The notes: generated from the letters alone by a model not told the origin. A DNA stretch of 43,709 bases from Bacteroidota bacterium (GCA_023251435.1 JAHEYU010000004.1:1-43709), one strand, 5' to 3'. Positions 7,096 to 18,350 are shown, counted from the first letter of the stretch. Numbers and translations: made by a program.

Positions 7096-8880
7096 ATGAG
7101 ACTGCTCGAAAAGCTTATTGTTATTCTGCTTGTTGTTATTTCGTTTTCGTTTACAAAAGAGAAAATTAAATCGCCGGAAGTTACTGTTGATGAGCTTAAA
7201 AAGCACATCAGCTATCTGGCGTCAGAAGATTTAAAAGGGCGTCGTACCGGAACTGAAGGTGATAGCCTTGCTGCCGAATACATCCGTGCCGAATTAAAAG
7301 CAAGTGGCTTGATTCCATTGTATAACAAGGGTTTTCAGCGGTTCAGGGTAACTGATAAAATTATTTGCGGGCCAGCCAATAGCCTGATGGTAAATGGTGC
7401 TTCGCTGAAAATTGATGCTGATTTTGCTCCTTTCGCATTTTCGGAGAATGCTTCTTTTGCGGGCGAAGTCGTATTTGCCGGTTATGGTTTCGACATTAAT
7501 GAAGATAGCCTGAAATGGAAAGATTATGAAGGACTGGACGTTAAAGGCAAAATTGTTCTGATTTTGCGTGCCGATCCCGAAATCGAAAAAAATATGAGCC
7601 CATTTGTAAAATACAGTAAAGACCGCGACAAAGTGCTTCAGGCAAAAGATATGGGAGCAACAGCTGTTTTGTTGGTTTCGGGCAAAGTTTTCGATCCTGA
7701 AGATAAATTCGAGCCACTCGCAAAAGGAGACCAATCGGTTGGCATTCCTGCTTTCCGGATTTCAAGAAAAACAGCCAATTCGATTTTGGAGCCTAAAAAG
7801 CAGCTGATAGAAGAGTTGGAGAAAACAATGAATGAGGCTCGTAAACCAGCGGGTTTCACAACAGGAGTGAGCATTTCGGGGCATTCTGACGTTGCTCAGA
7901 CAACTTTGCCAACACGTAATGTGGTGATGGTTTTACCGGGAAGCGATAAACTGCTCAAAAACGAGTATGTGATTTTAGGGGCGCATTTCGATCACCTCGG
8001 AATGGGTGGACCTGGCTCCGGAAGCCGTGTACCCGATACTGTTGCCGTTCATTACGGAGCAGACGACAATGCATCGGGAATTGCAATGATCATTGAATTG
8101 GCTGAAAAACTGGCGGCTAATCCTAAAAGTCACAGACGAACAATTGTTGTTGCTGCTTTTTCGGGAGAAGAAATGGGACTGCTTGGTTCAAAATGGCTGG
8201 TTGAAAATCCGGAAATCGATTTGAGCAAAGTGAACGCCATGGTAAATATGGACATGGTTGGTCGCCTGAACGAAAATTCGCTATTGCAAATCGGTGGAGT
8301 TGGCACAGCCGAACCTTTCAAACAAATGATTGCCGTTAAAAATGATACTACCATCTTTAAACTTTCCTTGTCTGACGAAGGTTACGGTCCTTCTGATCAC
8401 GCTGCTTTTTACGGCAAAAATATTCCGGTGCTGTTTGTTTCAACCGGAGCTCATCTCGATTATCATACACCTGCCGATTCTGCCGGTAAAATTAATTACG
8501 ATGGAATGTTGAAACTTTCAGATTTGGCTTATCCAATTATTTCTGAACTTGCCAACATGGATACCAAACTGGTGTTTAAGGAAGCGGGGCCAAAAGAAGT
8601 TGCCGGACGTGGTACCCGTCGAAAAGGTGTAACTTTAGGGATAATGCCTGATTTTGCCGGAAATGTAAAAAATGGTTTGCGTGCCGATTTAATTACTCCC
8701 GGACGACCTGCCGCTATTGGTGGTATGAAGAAAGGCGATATCATAAATTCCATCAATGGGAAACCGGTCAATAACATTCAGGATTACATGTTTAGAATGG
8801 GACAGCTAAAGCATGGCGAAACCATTAATGTGGAAGTTTTACGCGACGGGAAAAAAGAAGTGCTGATTATTCAACTTTAA
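7096..8880 (+). CDS. Secreted M28-family zinc peptidase with PA and PDZ domains
   Basis: Read from ATG 7096 the protein has 594 residues; an in-frame GTG at 7069 would put nine polar residues before the signal peptide. A signal peptide is followed by a protease-associated domain region and an M28 catalytic domain. The di-zinc pattern is visible as LGAHFDHLG, GADDNASG, FSGEEMG, NMDMVGR and the last His region in LDYHTPAD. A C-terminal PDZ domain, about the last 90 residues, carries the carboxylate-binding region GIMPDF and MKKGDIINSINGK. M28 enzymes are aminopeptidases acting on exported peptides, and the PDZ domain may position substrates. The next gene starts 10 bases later, so the two are probably co-transcribed. 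Confidence 0.93.
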   Translation: MRLLEKLIVILLVVISFSFTKEKIKSPEVTVDELKKHISYLASEDLKGRRTGTEGDSLAAEYIRAELKASGLIPLYNKGFQRFRVTDKIICGPANSLMVNGASLKIDADFAPFAFSENASFAGEVVFAGYGFDINEDSLKWKDYEGLDVKGKIVLILRADPEIEKNMSPFVKYSKDRDKVLQAKDMGATAVLLVSGKVFDPEDKFEPLAKGDQSVGIPAFRISRKTANSILEPKKQLIEELEKTMNEARKPAGFTTGVSISGHSDVAQTTLPTRNVVMVLPGSDKLLKNEYVILGAHFDHLGMGGPGSGSRVPDTVAVHYGADDNASGIAMIIELAEKLAANPKSHRRTIVVAAFSGEEMGLLGSKWLVENPEIDLSKVNAMVNMDMVGRLNENSLLQIGGVGTAEPFKQMIAVKNDTTIFKLSLSDEGYGPSDHAAFYGKNIPVLFVSTGAHLDYHTPADSAGKINYDGMLKLSDLAYPIISELANMDTKLVFKEAGPKEVAGRGTRRKGVTLGIMPDFAGNVKNGLRADLITPGRPAAIGGMKKGDIINSINGKPVNNIQDYMFRMGQLKHGETINVEVLRDGKKEVLIIQL

Positions 8881-8890
8881 CGTATCGGTT

Positions 8891-9778
8891 ATGAAAACAT
8901 TTTTATTTTGGTTTTTTGCTTTTGTAATCACTATTTCTGCAGCTATTTATCAGCGGGCAACCGGTCCCACTTATCCGAAAAAACTGGATGTATCTGTTAA
9001 TAATGTGATTTATCCGGTAAAGCTTGTGCGAAGTCTGGGTTTGGATGAAGATCCGGCAGTTAAATTGAAAATAAACGATGCCACCATTTCTGCAAAAATT
9101 TATTTCAGGAGATATTTAACCAATGATGAATTTCAATCGGCTGATTTTCAGTTTAAAAGTAAACCGGTTGATTCATTCGTTATGAATAAAATCTTTAAAA
9201 TTGAGAAAGAAGAAGGTTTTTTTGCTGAAGTTCCGCAACAACCTGCAGCCGGTAAAATTGAGTACTACTTCGAAATATCCGATCAAATAGGAACTAAAAG
9301 TTACATGAAAGAAACTCCGGTTGTGATCCGTTTTAAAGGTGGGGTTCCGGCAGCAATACTCCTTCCGCATATTCTGTTCATGTTTATAGCCATGTTATTC
9401 TCTAATATTTCGGGACTGATGGCAGTTTTCAAAGTTAAAACCTTCAGGAAATATACTTTTTACACTTTTGGTTGCCTGTTAGTGGGAGGAATGATACTCG
9501 GGCCGGTGGTACAATTGTATGCATTTGGCGATTTATGGACAGGCATTCCTTTTGGCTGGGACTTGACTGACAACAAAACCCTGATCGCTTTTTTGTTTTG
9601 GGTTTTGGCCGTAGTAATGAATTGGCGGAAAGACAGGCCTGTTTACACGGTTGTTGCAGCCATTGTGCTATTGCTGATTTATTCCATTCCCCACAGCATG
9701 TTTGGTTCGCAGCTCGATTATAATTCAGGAAAAGTGATGCAGGGGATGATTATGAATTTAAGGCTGTTTATCGGGTAA
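8891..9778 (+). CDS. Hypothetical membrane protein with periplasmic beta domain
   Basis: I do not recognise a named family. The 295-residue protein has an N-terminal membrane anchor (residues 3-20), a soluble region of about 130 residues with beta-strand-like sequence, and about four transmembrane helices from residue 155 to near 285. The soluble part includes YYFEISD and VVIRFKGG, which recalls an immunoglobulin-like fold. It starts 10 bases after the M28 peptidase, so a shared envelope or proteolysis role is possible. Its last 21 bases overlap the convergent histidine kinase gene. Confidence 0.75.
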   Translation: MKTFLFWFFAFVITISAAIYQRATGPTYPKKLDVSVNNVIYPVKLVRSLGLDEDPAVKLKINDATISAKIYFRRYLTNDEFQSADFQFKSKPVDSFVMNKIFKIEKEEGFFAEVPQQPAAGKIEYYFEISDQIGTKSYMKETPVVIRFKGGVPAAILLPHILFMFIAMLFSNISGLMAVFKVKTFRKYTFYTFGCLLVGGMILGPVVQLYAFGDLWTGIPFGWDLTDNKTLIAFLFWVLAVVMNWRKDRPVYTVVAAIVLLLIYSIPHSMFGSQLDYNSGKVMQGMIMNLRLFIG

Positions 9779-10726
9779 TATATCCTGATTTGGGAAGGTG
9801 AAATAAAACTGGGTTCCAACATTTGGAACCGAATCGAATTTTAGTTGGCCGCCAAGTAATTTTACCAGTCCTTTACTGATCGCTAAACCTAATCCAAAGC
9901 CACGATTGCCGACTACCTCATTTTTTCCTTTGAAAAATGGTTTGAAAATCAATTCTTTGTTGTCGTCATCAATTCCGCAACCAGAGTCCATTACAAAAAA
10001 ATCTATTCCCGAAGCCAGTTTGCGGTATCCAAAACGAACGTAACCTTCGGTTGTAAAGAAAAAGGCATTGTGAATCAAATTTTTAAATACATGCGATAAT
10101 CTAATCGGGTCGGAAAACAACTCAAAATCATCATCATCAGTCCCTTTTATTAGTCTAAAATCTATTGATTTTCTGATTGATCGTAGTTCCGATTGCAGAA
10201 ATTCGTTTTTAATACTTTCCAGTAAAGGGTTGATTTTAAAGATCTTCTTCTTTATTTCATATTGATTTTCCTGTATTTTCGATATATCCAGTACATTATC
10301 AATGAGATTAAGTAAATCTTTTCCATTTTTATCCAAATGTTTTGCAAAAACCTGTTTGTCTTCATCCGAAAACTTATCGTCCATTATCAGTTCGCAAAAA
10401 CCCATTATTCCATTTAATGGCGTCCTTATTTCGTGCGACATATTCGATAAAAACGCAGATTTTAAACGGTCTGATTCTTCAGCTTTCTCCTTGGCTTTTA
10501 ATAATTCTGCTTCAATTTGGTTTTTCTTTTGTATCTCATTTCTGATGAGCAAAAATAAGAGACCTGCAGTAATGGTGACAAAAAACCAACCTTTATATGT
10601 CTGAAAATGAGATAATGTTTCGGCAGAACCAGCTATACTGCTGAGTAAACGATCGGAAAAAAGAATCCACAGAAAGCCGGCTAGAAAATAAATAAGCGTT
10701 ATTTTTATGGCAATTCTGTTTTTCAT
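9758..10726 (-). CDS. Two-TM sensor histidine kinase
   Basis: This 322-residue protein has two transmembrane helices at about 9-27 and 47-62, separated by a very short extracytoplasmic loop. A coiled coil follows, then HisKA with the phosphoacceptor His in MSHEIRTPLN, and a HATPase domain with DSGCGID and GFGLGLAIS boxes. It has no PAS or HAMP domain, so the signal probably comes through the membrane helices. No partner response regulator lies next to it. An upstream in-frame TTG (10768) is possible, but ATG at 10726 directly precedes the first helix. It converges on and overlaps the membrane protein gene by 21 bases. Confidence 0.9.
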   Translation of the reverse strand: MKNRIAIKITLIYFLAGFLWILFSDRLLSSIAGSAETLSHFQTYKGWFFVTITAGLLFLLIRNEIQKKNQIEAELLKAKEKAEESDRLKSAFLSNMSHEIRTPLNGIMGFCELIMDDKFSDEDKQVFAKHLDKNGKDLLNLIDNVLDISKIQENQYEIKKKIFKINPLLESIKNEFLQSELRSIRKSIDFRLIKGTDDDDFELFSDPIRLSHVFKNLIHNAFFFTTEGYVRFGYRKLASGIDFFVMDSGCGIDDDNKELIFKPFFKGKNEVVGNRGFGLGLAISKGLVKLLGGQLKFDSVPNVGTQFYFTFPNQDILPDKQP

Positions 10727-10788
10727 CTGATTATATTTTGTTTTATAATTGCCGGATGGAACTCGCAAGCGATAATCATCCTTCTTTG

Positions 10789-10804
10789 TCCCGATTAATA
10801 GGGA
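10789..10804. promoter_or_regulatory. 16-base near-palindrome in a divergent intergenic region
   Basis: TCCCGATTAATAGGGA is symmetrical except for one base pair and lies between the divergent histidine kinase and class IV aminotransferase genes (spacer 10727-10942). It could be an operator, or a small hairpin. No promoter box was recognised beside it. Confidence 0.25.
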
Positions 10805-10942
10805 TGGCTTGTTTGAATATTCGTTTTTATTATCAACAGATAATCAATTGCTTTAGTTTACTAAGATAGTAGTTTAATGTTTTGATTTAGAAATTCATGT
10901 TATAAAATAATGTGTTAAGATCTTTTATTAATATTACATAAA

Positions 10943-11779
10943 ATGACAAGTGAAAAAGTTTGGATACCAGGGTCATTAAATTATATCGTTACCAACAATG
11001 GAATCAGGCCATTTTCCGAAAAAGAGGCTTCATTGCAAAATTCCGATCGGTCTGTTTATGAGGTGATTCGGGTTATTGATGGTGTCGCACTTTTTCTTGA
11101 AGATCATTTTTACCGTCTTGTTTCGTCACTGCAAATCGGGGGTCTTCATCTCGATATGGGATTATCCGAATTCAGGCAAAATATAGCTGATCTTGTGAGT
11201 CTTAACCAAATTGAAAATGGAAATGTAAAGTTTGTTATTTCTGAAGGAACGACAGCAAATCAGTGGTCATTTTCATTTATTTCGCACAGTTATCCCGATT
11301 CAACCGATTATTTATCAGGTGTTCCCGTAGGTTTTCTTTTTGCTGAACGCGTAAATCCGACAGCCAAAATAATTCAGAACACTGTTCGTGAGCGGGCTAA
11401 TCAGATGATTGCTGACAATGGGCTTTACGAAGTGCTTTTGGTTGACCGAAACGAAAGAATAACAGAAGGTAGCCGCTCGAACGTTTTTTTTGTGAAAGGA
11501 AACCAGTTTTATACTGCTCCTGATTCAGTGGTTTTGTCGGGAGTCACGCGTAAAAAAGTAATGGAATGTCTTGCTGATTTGGAATTTTCAATCGTTGAAG
11601 AAGCCGTTTTTACTTCAGAAATAAGCACTTTCGATGCTGTATTTTTAACCGGAACCTCGCCCAAAGTTTTGCCTGTCAGATCAATCGGTAAACAGGTTTT
11701 CAATACACAATTGCTCGTTGTAAATGAACTGATGGATCAATATAATCATATAATTGATAATTATATAAAGGCGCATTAG
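10943..11779 (+). CDS. Class IV PLP-dependent aminotransferase
   Basis: This 278-residue protein is of the branched-chain aminotransferase/4-amino-4-deoxychorismate lyase fold. Visible hallmarks are VYEVIRV near the N-terminus, a candidate PLP lysine in NPTAKIIQN, the ERITEGSRSNVF segment and FLTGTSPKVLPV near the C-terminus. Family members transfer amino groups to 2-oxoacids or release pyruvate from aminodeoxychorismate. It stands alone between a divergent kinase and a convergent lipoprotein gene. With no pabB or ilv gene beside it, I cannot choose between an IlvE-like and a PabC-like role. Start ATG is clear. Confidence 0.9.
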   Translation: MTSEKVWIPGSLNYIVTNNGIRPFSEKEASLQNSDRSVYEVIRVIDGVALFLEDHFYRLVSSLQIGGLHLDMGLSEFRQNIADLVSLNQIENGNVKFVISEGTTANQWSFSFISHSYPDSTDYLSGVPVGFLFAERVNPTAKIIQNTVRERANQMIADNGLYEVLLVDRNERITEGSRSNVFFVKGNQFYTAPDSVVLSGVTRKKVMECLADLEFSIVEEAVFTSEISTFDAVFLTGTSPKVLPVRSIGKQVFNTQLLVVNELMDQYNHIIDNYIKAH

Positions 11780-11816
11780 ATATTTTCTTAACCCCTTGGC
11801 CTCGTTTTTACGTTTC

Positions 11817-12314
11817 CTATTCGATGTCAAATGACGTCATGCCTGCTCGAAGCCTAATCCGGCGAATTTTACTGTCGGTTCGTACCTCCAGTTTTTCTTC
11901 TTCAGTAAAAGGTGTTTGGAAATAAATATTGTAGGCGGCAGGGTAGGGAAGTAGTAATTTTTGTTTGGCTGCAGGAGGAAGTACTATTCCCATAACATCG
12001 CAGTAGCCAGCTTCTTTCCACACAATGTCTGTGACCATGTTAACAAACAATGTGTCAGTTGATTCGTTGATGACTGAAATTCTTTTAAAAGCTCGTTCGC
12101 TCTCAATTGGTACAAAATCATAATTTAACACACCGGCAAGTATAAACAATGACATGTTTAGACATCCTTCCCCAATGTTTTTGCCTACCCGGTTTGACTT
12201 CATATTCTTTTGGCGTCCGATGCTGACGGGGTCGGTCAAATAGCGGGTATTGGTGCAGCCGCCACAAAGAATGACGGCTGTCAATACCAAATATATTGTT
12301 CTTTTATGAAACAT
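11817..12314 (-). CDS. Predicted lipoprotein of unknown function
   Basis: This 165-residue protein has a short lipoprotein signal ending in the lipobox LCGGC, with Cys at residue 20. The mature part has no domain I recognise. It contains a hydrophobic stretch, MSLFILAGVLNYDFVP, and a beta-rich C-terminal half. Its ATG shares one base with the stop of the preceding NIPSNAP gene (TAATG), so the two are translationally coupled and probably act together at the envelope. Confidence 0.75.
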   Translation of the reverse strand: MFHKRTIYLVLTAVILCGGCTNTRYLTDPVSIGRQKNMKSNRVGKNIGEGCLNMSLFILAGVLNYDFVPIESERAFKRISVINESTDTLFVNMVTDIVWKEAGYCDVMGIVLPPAAKQKLLLPYPAAYNIYFQTPFTEEEKLEVRTDSKIRRIRLRAGMTSFDIE

Positions 12315-13090
12315 TAAATTTGAGAATAGTCGGTCGGTACCAGGAATTTTTTACGGACTTTGCTCACAGTATCTGCATAAATTTGTTTGCCCGACATGGC
12401 TTTCCATTCAGGGCTTTCACCAAATTTCTTCCAGTTAGCTTCACGTTCGTTCATATCGGTAAACCAAAGCATATACATTAATGCCGGCATGTACTTGCCA
12501 GCCAGTATTTTGCCAAAAAATACGGGATGAAGTCCCACCTTTTCAAACAAAGGCAACTCTTCGTCGTCGAACATAGCCACTTTACGACGAGCCGCATCCT
12601 CATTGTAACTTTCGTAGGTGCGAAGTTCAAATAATCCACGGTTTTTCTCCGGAAGTTTCAGTTTCGGAATTCCATCAAAAGCTTCCATCAGGAAAGTTTC
12701 GTATCGTTCAAATACCAGTTTGTTGGCCGGTAATTCGAAGTAAGATTTGGCGGCAGCCAGATATTCTTTATCAGCCGAAAGTTCTTTCTGCACCTGAAAA
12801 TAAACCTGTGCCGACGGATAAACAAACAGTGTGTAAACTTTGGGTGGATCTTCTTTGTCGAGTTCTTCGAAAGCCCCGAGTTTGGCCCCGAATTTTTTGA
12901 ATAGCGGCATTAATGCCTCGGTAAAATACGATTTTAAGGTGTTTTTTGCACCACCTCCGGTAAGTTGATAAACACGGAATTCATAAAACTCGTTGTCTTG
13001 TGCCGGAAGGTTATTGGCACTTAATGTACTGCCTGTTACCGTAACGGCAGCCACAGCAGCTGTGGCTTTTAAGAAATTTCGTCGTTTCAT
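12314..13090 (-). CDS. NIPSNAP family protein with Tat signal
   Basis: This 258-residue protein starts with a twin-arginine leader (KRRNFLK, then an Ala/Val-rich run to about residue 25). It contains two ferredoxin-like NIPSNAP repeats, recognisable by FYEFRVYQL near residue 36 and LFELRTYES near residue 150. Tat export implies that it folds in the cytoplasm before export, perhaps with a ligand. The biochemical role of bacterial NIPSNAP proteins is unknown. It is coupled by TAATG to a lipoprotein gene downstream. Confidence 0.88.
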   Translation of the reverse strand: MKRRNFLKATAAVAAVTVTGSTLSANNLPAQDNEFYEFRVYQLTGGGAKNTLKSYFTEALMPLFKKFGAKLGAFEELDKEDPPKVYTLFVYPSAQVYFQVQKELSADKEYLAAAKSYFELPANKLVFERYETFLMEAFDGIPKLKLPEKNRGLFELRTYESYNEDAARRKVAMFDDEELPLFEKVGLHPVFFGKILAGKYMPALMYMLWFTDMNEREANWKKFGESPEWKAMSGKQIYADTVSKVRKKFLVPTDYSQI

Positions 13091-13143
13091 TGCTGGTTTA
13101 ATTTAGTTTGTCGAAAGTAGCCATTTTTCATAAAACGATGTAA

Positions 13144-14424
13144 TTATTTATACCTTTTTCCCCAAAGACTTTTAAGTCTTTCCAGTATTTTTAATTCTAG
13201 CGGATTATTCTGGGGCGTATAAAACCGGTGGTTTTTTATTTTTTTCGGTAAAAAATCCTGTTCAACAAAGTTCTTTTCGTAGGAATGAGCATATTTATAA
13301 TCTTTGCCATAGCCCAATTCTTTCATCAATTTGGTGGGGGCATTGCGGATATGCAACGGAACCGGCAGGTTCCCGGTGGCTTTAACCAATGCAATGGCCT
13401 CGTCGATAGCAGAATAAGCAGAGTTGCTTTTTGCCGAAGTGGCAAGGTAAATAGCACATTGCGACAAAATGATTCGGGCTTCGGGATTGCCTATTTTATG
13501 CACCGCATCAAAAGTTCCCTGTGCAAGCAATAAGGCATTCGGATTGGCCAGTCCAATGTCTTCGGCAGCAAGGATTAACATCCGGCGGGCGATGAATTTC
13601 ACATCTTCGCCACCTTCAATCATTCGGGCAAGCCAGTAAACCGTGGCATCGGGATCGCTTCCGCGCATACTTTTTATAAAAGCAGAAATAATGTCGTAAT
13701 GCATTTCTCCGTTTTTATCGTACATCGCCATGTTATTCTGAAGCCGGTCGATAACGAGGTCGTTGGTGACTGTAATCGTCTGGTTTTCTTCCGAATTCAC
13801 CAGCAATTCCAGCACGTTGAGCAGTTTTCGTGCATCTCCTCCCGAGAAACGGAGCAAAGCTTCATCTTCTTCAATCAAAACTTCCTTCGTTTTCAGGTAT
13901 GGATCTTTCGTAAGGGCCAGATGTACAATTTTAAGTAAGTCGTTCTTGTCGAGCGATTTAAGTATATAAACCTGACAACGCGATAAGAGCGGTGAAATAA
14001 CTTCGAATGAAGGATTTTCGGTGGTCGCGCCAATCAGGGTTACTACTCCCTGCTCGACAGCTCCCAGCAACGAATCTTGCTGCGATTTACTGAAACGATG
14101 AATTTCGTCGATGAAAAGGATTGGATTGGGTTGGTTAAAGAATTGGGTTTTCATTGCCTTCTCAATCACATCGCGAATGTCTTTCACTCCTGAATTAACA
14201 GCACTTAAGGTGTAAAATGGTCTGTTAAGTGTGTTGGCTATAATTTTGGCAAGAGTTGTTTTTCCAACCCCGGGCGGCCCCCAAAGTATGAATGATGAGA
14301 TTTTGCCTGATTCAATCATTTTGCGCAAAACAGCCCCTTCTCCAATCAGGTGTTCCTGCCCGATGTAATCGTTTAGTGTTGCGGGTCGCAATCGTTCTGC
14401 TAGGGGTTGATTGGCAAATTGCAT
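13144..14424 (-). CDS. rarA: Replication-associated recombination protein A (AAA+ ATPase)
   Basis: The 426-residue length and sequence match RarA/MgsA/WRNIP1. The N-terminal PLAERLRPATLNDYIGQEHL is diagnostic. Walker A is WGPPGVGKTT at about 48-57, Walker B is LFIDEIHRF, sensor-1 is GATTENPSF, and the C-terminal half carries the tetramerisation domain (YWLARMIEGGEDVKFIARR). The protein acts at stalled replication forks. The TPR-protein gene lies immediately upstream on the same strand with an 11-base gap, so they form a transcription unit, although no functional link is known to me. Confidence 0.97.
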   Translation of the reverse strand: MQFANQPLAERLRPATLNDYIGQEHLIGEGAVLRKMIESGKISSFILWGPPGVGKTTLAKIIANTLNRPFYTLSAVNSGVKDIRDVIEKAMKTQFFNQPNPILFIDEIHRFSKSQQDSLLGAVEQGVVTLIGATTENPSFEVISPLLSRCQVYILKSLDKNDLLKIVHLALTKDPYLKTKEVLIEEDEALLRFSGGDARKLLNVLELLVNSEENQTITVTNDLVIDRLQNNMAMYDKNGEMHYDIISAFIKSMRGSDPDATVYWLARMIEGGEDVKFIARRMLILAAEDIGLANPNALLLAQGTFDAVHKIGNPEARIILSQCAIYLATSAKSNSAYSAIDEAIALVKATGNLPVPLHIRNAPTKLMKELGYGKDYKYAHSYEKNFVEQDFLPKKIKNHRFYTPQNNPLELKILERLKSLWGKRYK

Positions 14425-14435
14425 GAATGAAATTA

Positions 14436-16376
<1,941 letters not shown>

Positions 16377-16396
16377 GCGGTGCAATTTATACATAG

Positions 16397-16404
16397 CAAA
16401 AATA
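16397..16404 (-). promoter_or_regulatory. Putative -7 promoter box for the TPR-rarA unit
   Basis: On the minus strand TATTTTTG matches TAnnTTTG and ends 20 bases before the ATG at 16376. No -33 TTG was found at the expected distance. Confidence 0.4.
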
Positions 16405-16524
16405 GTATTTTAGCCTTAAAGCCTCTCTTTTCGATTTTTTTATTTATTTTTTGAATTATTAACCAACATCGCCAATCCGAATATAAAAAGTTCGTAAACT
16501 TATAGACTGTTTAAATCTAAAAAA

Positions 16525-17085
16525 ATGGAAAACCGTTGCGAATGGGCACAGAAAAATGAATTAATGGCAAAATACCACGACGAAGAGTGGGGCAGGCCGG
16601 TGCACGATGATCAGAAGTTATTTGAATTTCTGATTTTGGAAGGAATGCAGGCTGGTTTAAGCTGGCAAACTATCCTGAACAAAAGGGAATCATTCAGAAA
16701 AGCTTTTGAAAATTTTGATGTCAGCAAAGTGGCTCTTTTTGACCAATCAAAAGTTGATGAGCTGATGTTGGATGCCGGAATAATCAGGAACAGACTAAAA
16801 ATTGAAGCCAGCATAAACAATGCAAAGCATTTCCTCGAAATCGTTGAAGAGTTTGGCAGCTTCGACCGGTATATATGGAAATTTGTTGACTACCAGCCAA
16901 TTGTTAACCATTGGGAAAAACTGTCTGAATTGCCTGCAAAAACCCGACTATCGGATATTATCAGCGATGATTTACGTCGCAGAGGATTTAAATTTGTTGG
17001 TTCCACCATCATTTATGCCCACATGCAGGCAACAGGAATGGTGAACGACCATCTGGAGCATTGCTTATGCCGTTCTAAAATATAG
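16525..17085 (+). CDS. tag: DNA-3-methyladenine glycosylase I
   Basis: The 186-residue length and sequence match Tag. RCEWA with Cys5, then YHDEEWG with His18, and the C-terminal NDHLEH...C provide the zinc-binding Cys/His set known in the E. coli enzyme. EGMQAGLSWQTIL is the diagnostic substrate-pocket segment. The enzyme excises 3-methyladenine from alkylated DNA. It is transcribed divergently from the TPR-rarA unit, and its last 11 bases overlap the convergent sugar transferase gene. Confidence 0.97.
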   Translation: MENRCEWAQKNELMAKYHDEEWGRPVHDDQKLFEFLILEGMQAGLSWQTILNKRESFRKAFENFDVSKVALFDQSKVDELMLDAGIIRNRLKIEASINNAKHFLEIVEEFGSFDRYIWKFVDYQPIVNHWEKLSELPAKTRLSDIISDDLRRRGFKFVGSTIIYAHMQATGMVNDHLEHCLCRSKI

Positions 17086-18175
17086 TTCGAATAATTATCC
17101 AGATATCTTTCCAGAAAGAGTAAGGGTTTTTCACAAAGTCAGAATATTTGTTTTGCAGGCTATTCCTTTCTTCGTGCGACATCGATTTTAATTTTCTTCG
17201 GGTCACCGCTTTCCAGGGGCCGGTAATACCCGCTGTGCTGTGAAAACGATCGGCCCAGTCGCTGGTGGTTAAAAGTTCGGCTTCGTAAAGTGGCAAAGGC
17301 CTGTTTCCAACCATCGACATGTCGCCTTTAATTACATTGTATAACTGCGGGAGTTCGTCAATTTTCAGTTTGCGAATGATATGCCCGATTCTGGTAATCC
17401 GCGGATCTCCTACATTGGTGGTATTCCCGTAACGATAGTCGATCGCCGAATTTAAGCCTGAAATTGATTTTACATCGTTGGCTGCCTGTTCTTCTTTAAC
17501 AAATTGGTTTACATGGGCGAGCTCTTTCAGTCGTTTGTCTGATTTGATGTACATTGAGCGTAGCTTGTAAAAGTCGAAAACCATGAACCCGGAACTAACT
17601 CTTTTTGAGATATAAAATACATTTCCTTTGGATCCGATGCTTATGGCTGCAATGAAAATTAACAGAATGGGCGATACCACCAACAATCCTAATGAGGCAA
17701 CAACCACATCAAAAACTCGTTTTAAAATGGGCAATTTATAAGGAATGTAGGCTTTTATATTCGGGGCATCTGTTTTGTTTGCCGCTGGTTTCGATTGCTT
17801 TAAAACGACTATTCTGCTTATCAGCGTTTCTGCTGTCAGTGGTTTAGACAGAACATCATCAGGATTATTCTGCGGGGGCATTGAAGCGGTTTCCTGATTA
17901 TTTGATTCTTCAAGTAAAATAAAAGGAATTCGTCTATCCTGATCAAAATAATTGGTCCAAAAGTCGTAAAAATCAGACCCATTATCGCCTGTAAGTTTTC
18001 TTTCACAAACAATCGCATCCGGCAAGCCATTGGCCATTATCCACTGGCTGACAGAAAACGGATTGTCAATTGTTTCAATTTCAGCCACATAATTTTCGAA
18101 AATAACGGGGGATGGAAACTCCGGATCGGCACCGATGTGAAGAATTCTCAACTTTTCCTTAATGTTCTTTTCCAT
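17075..18175 (-). CDS. Initiating sugar transferase with N-terminal pseudo-receiver domain
   Basis: This 366-residue protein has two parts. Residues about 9-125 follow the receiver-domain pattern, with a PDAIVCERKLTGDNG strand-loop and a DDVLSKPL segment with the conserved Lys. The phosphoacceptor Asp is replaced by Glu58. Residues about 155-366 are a bacterial sugar transferase (WcaJ/PglC-type polyprenyl-phosphate hexose-1-phosphate transferase) with one membrane hairpin (VFDVVVASLGLLVVSPILLI). KRVFDVVVA, FYKLRSM, KLDELPQL-like KIDELPQLYNV and GNRPLPLYE are visible. It would load the first sugar onto undecaprenyl phosphate for capsule, exopolysaccharide or O-antigen. No other polysaccharide gene lies beside it. 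The receiver-like part could regulate it constitutively or by protein contact. Confidence 0.9.
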   Translation of the reverse strand: MEKNIKEKLRILHIGADPEFPSPVIFENYVAEIETIDNPFSVSQWIMANGLPDAIVCERKLTGDNGSDFYDFWTNYFDQDRRIPFILLEESNNQETASMPPQNNPDDVLSKPLTAETLISRIVVLKQSKPAANKTDAPNIKAYIPYKLPILKRVFDVVVASLGLLVVSPILLIFIAAISIGSKGNVFYISKRVSSGFMVFDFYKLRSMYIKSDKRLKELAHVNQFVKEEQAANDVKSISGLNSAIDYRYGNTTNVGDPRITRIGHIIRKLKIDELPQLYNVIKGDMSMVGNRPLPLYEAELLTTSDWADRFHSTAGITGPWKAVTRRKLKSMSHEERNSLQNKYSDFVKNPYSFWKDIWIIIRTIF

Positions 18176-18310
18176 TGGTCAGACTTTTAGTCGGTTAGTT
18201 TTTTTTGAACCTGACCAAATTTATACAAAAAATATAGATTTCCTTAGTATTGAAGTTTTTAGTTGAAATATGCCGTATGGGGGATTTGATATGGGATTTG
18301 AGGAGATATA

Positions 18311-18343
18311 TAAAAAGAAAAAAGGTAGATTCAACAATCTACC
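18311..18343 (-). terminator. Rho-independent terminator of the sensor/corrinoid operon
   Basis: Read on the minus strand, GGTAGATT (18343-18336), a GTTG loop and AATCTACC (18331-18324) form a perfect 8-bp stem followed by a T-rich run of TTTTTTCTTTTT. It lies 250 bases after the last gene of the nine-gene operon. The remainder of the 417-base gap 18176-18592 has no gene that I can support. Confidence 0.75.
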
Positions 18344-18350
18344 CTTTCTC

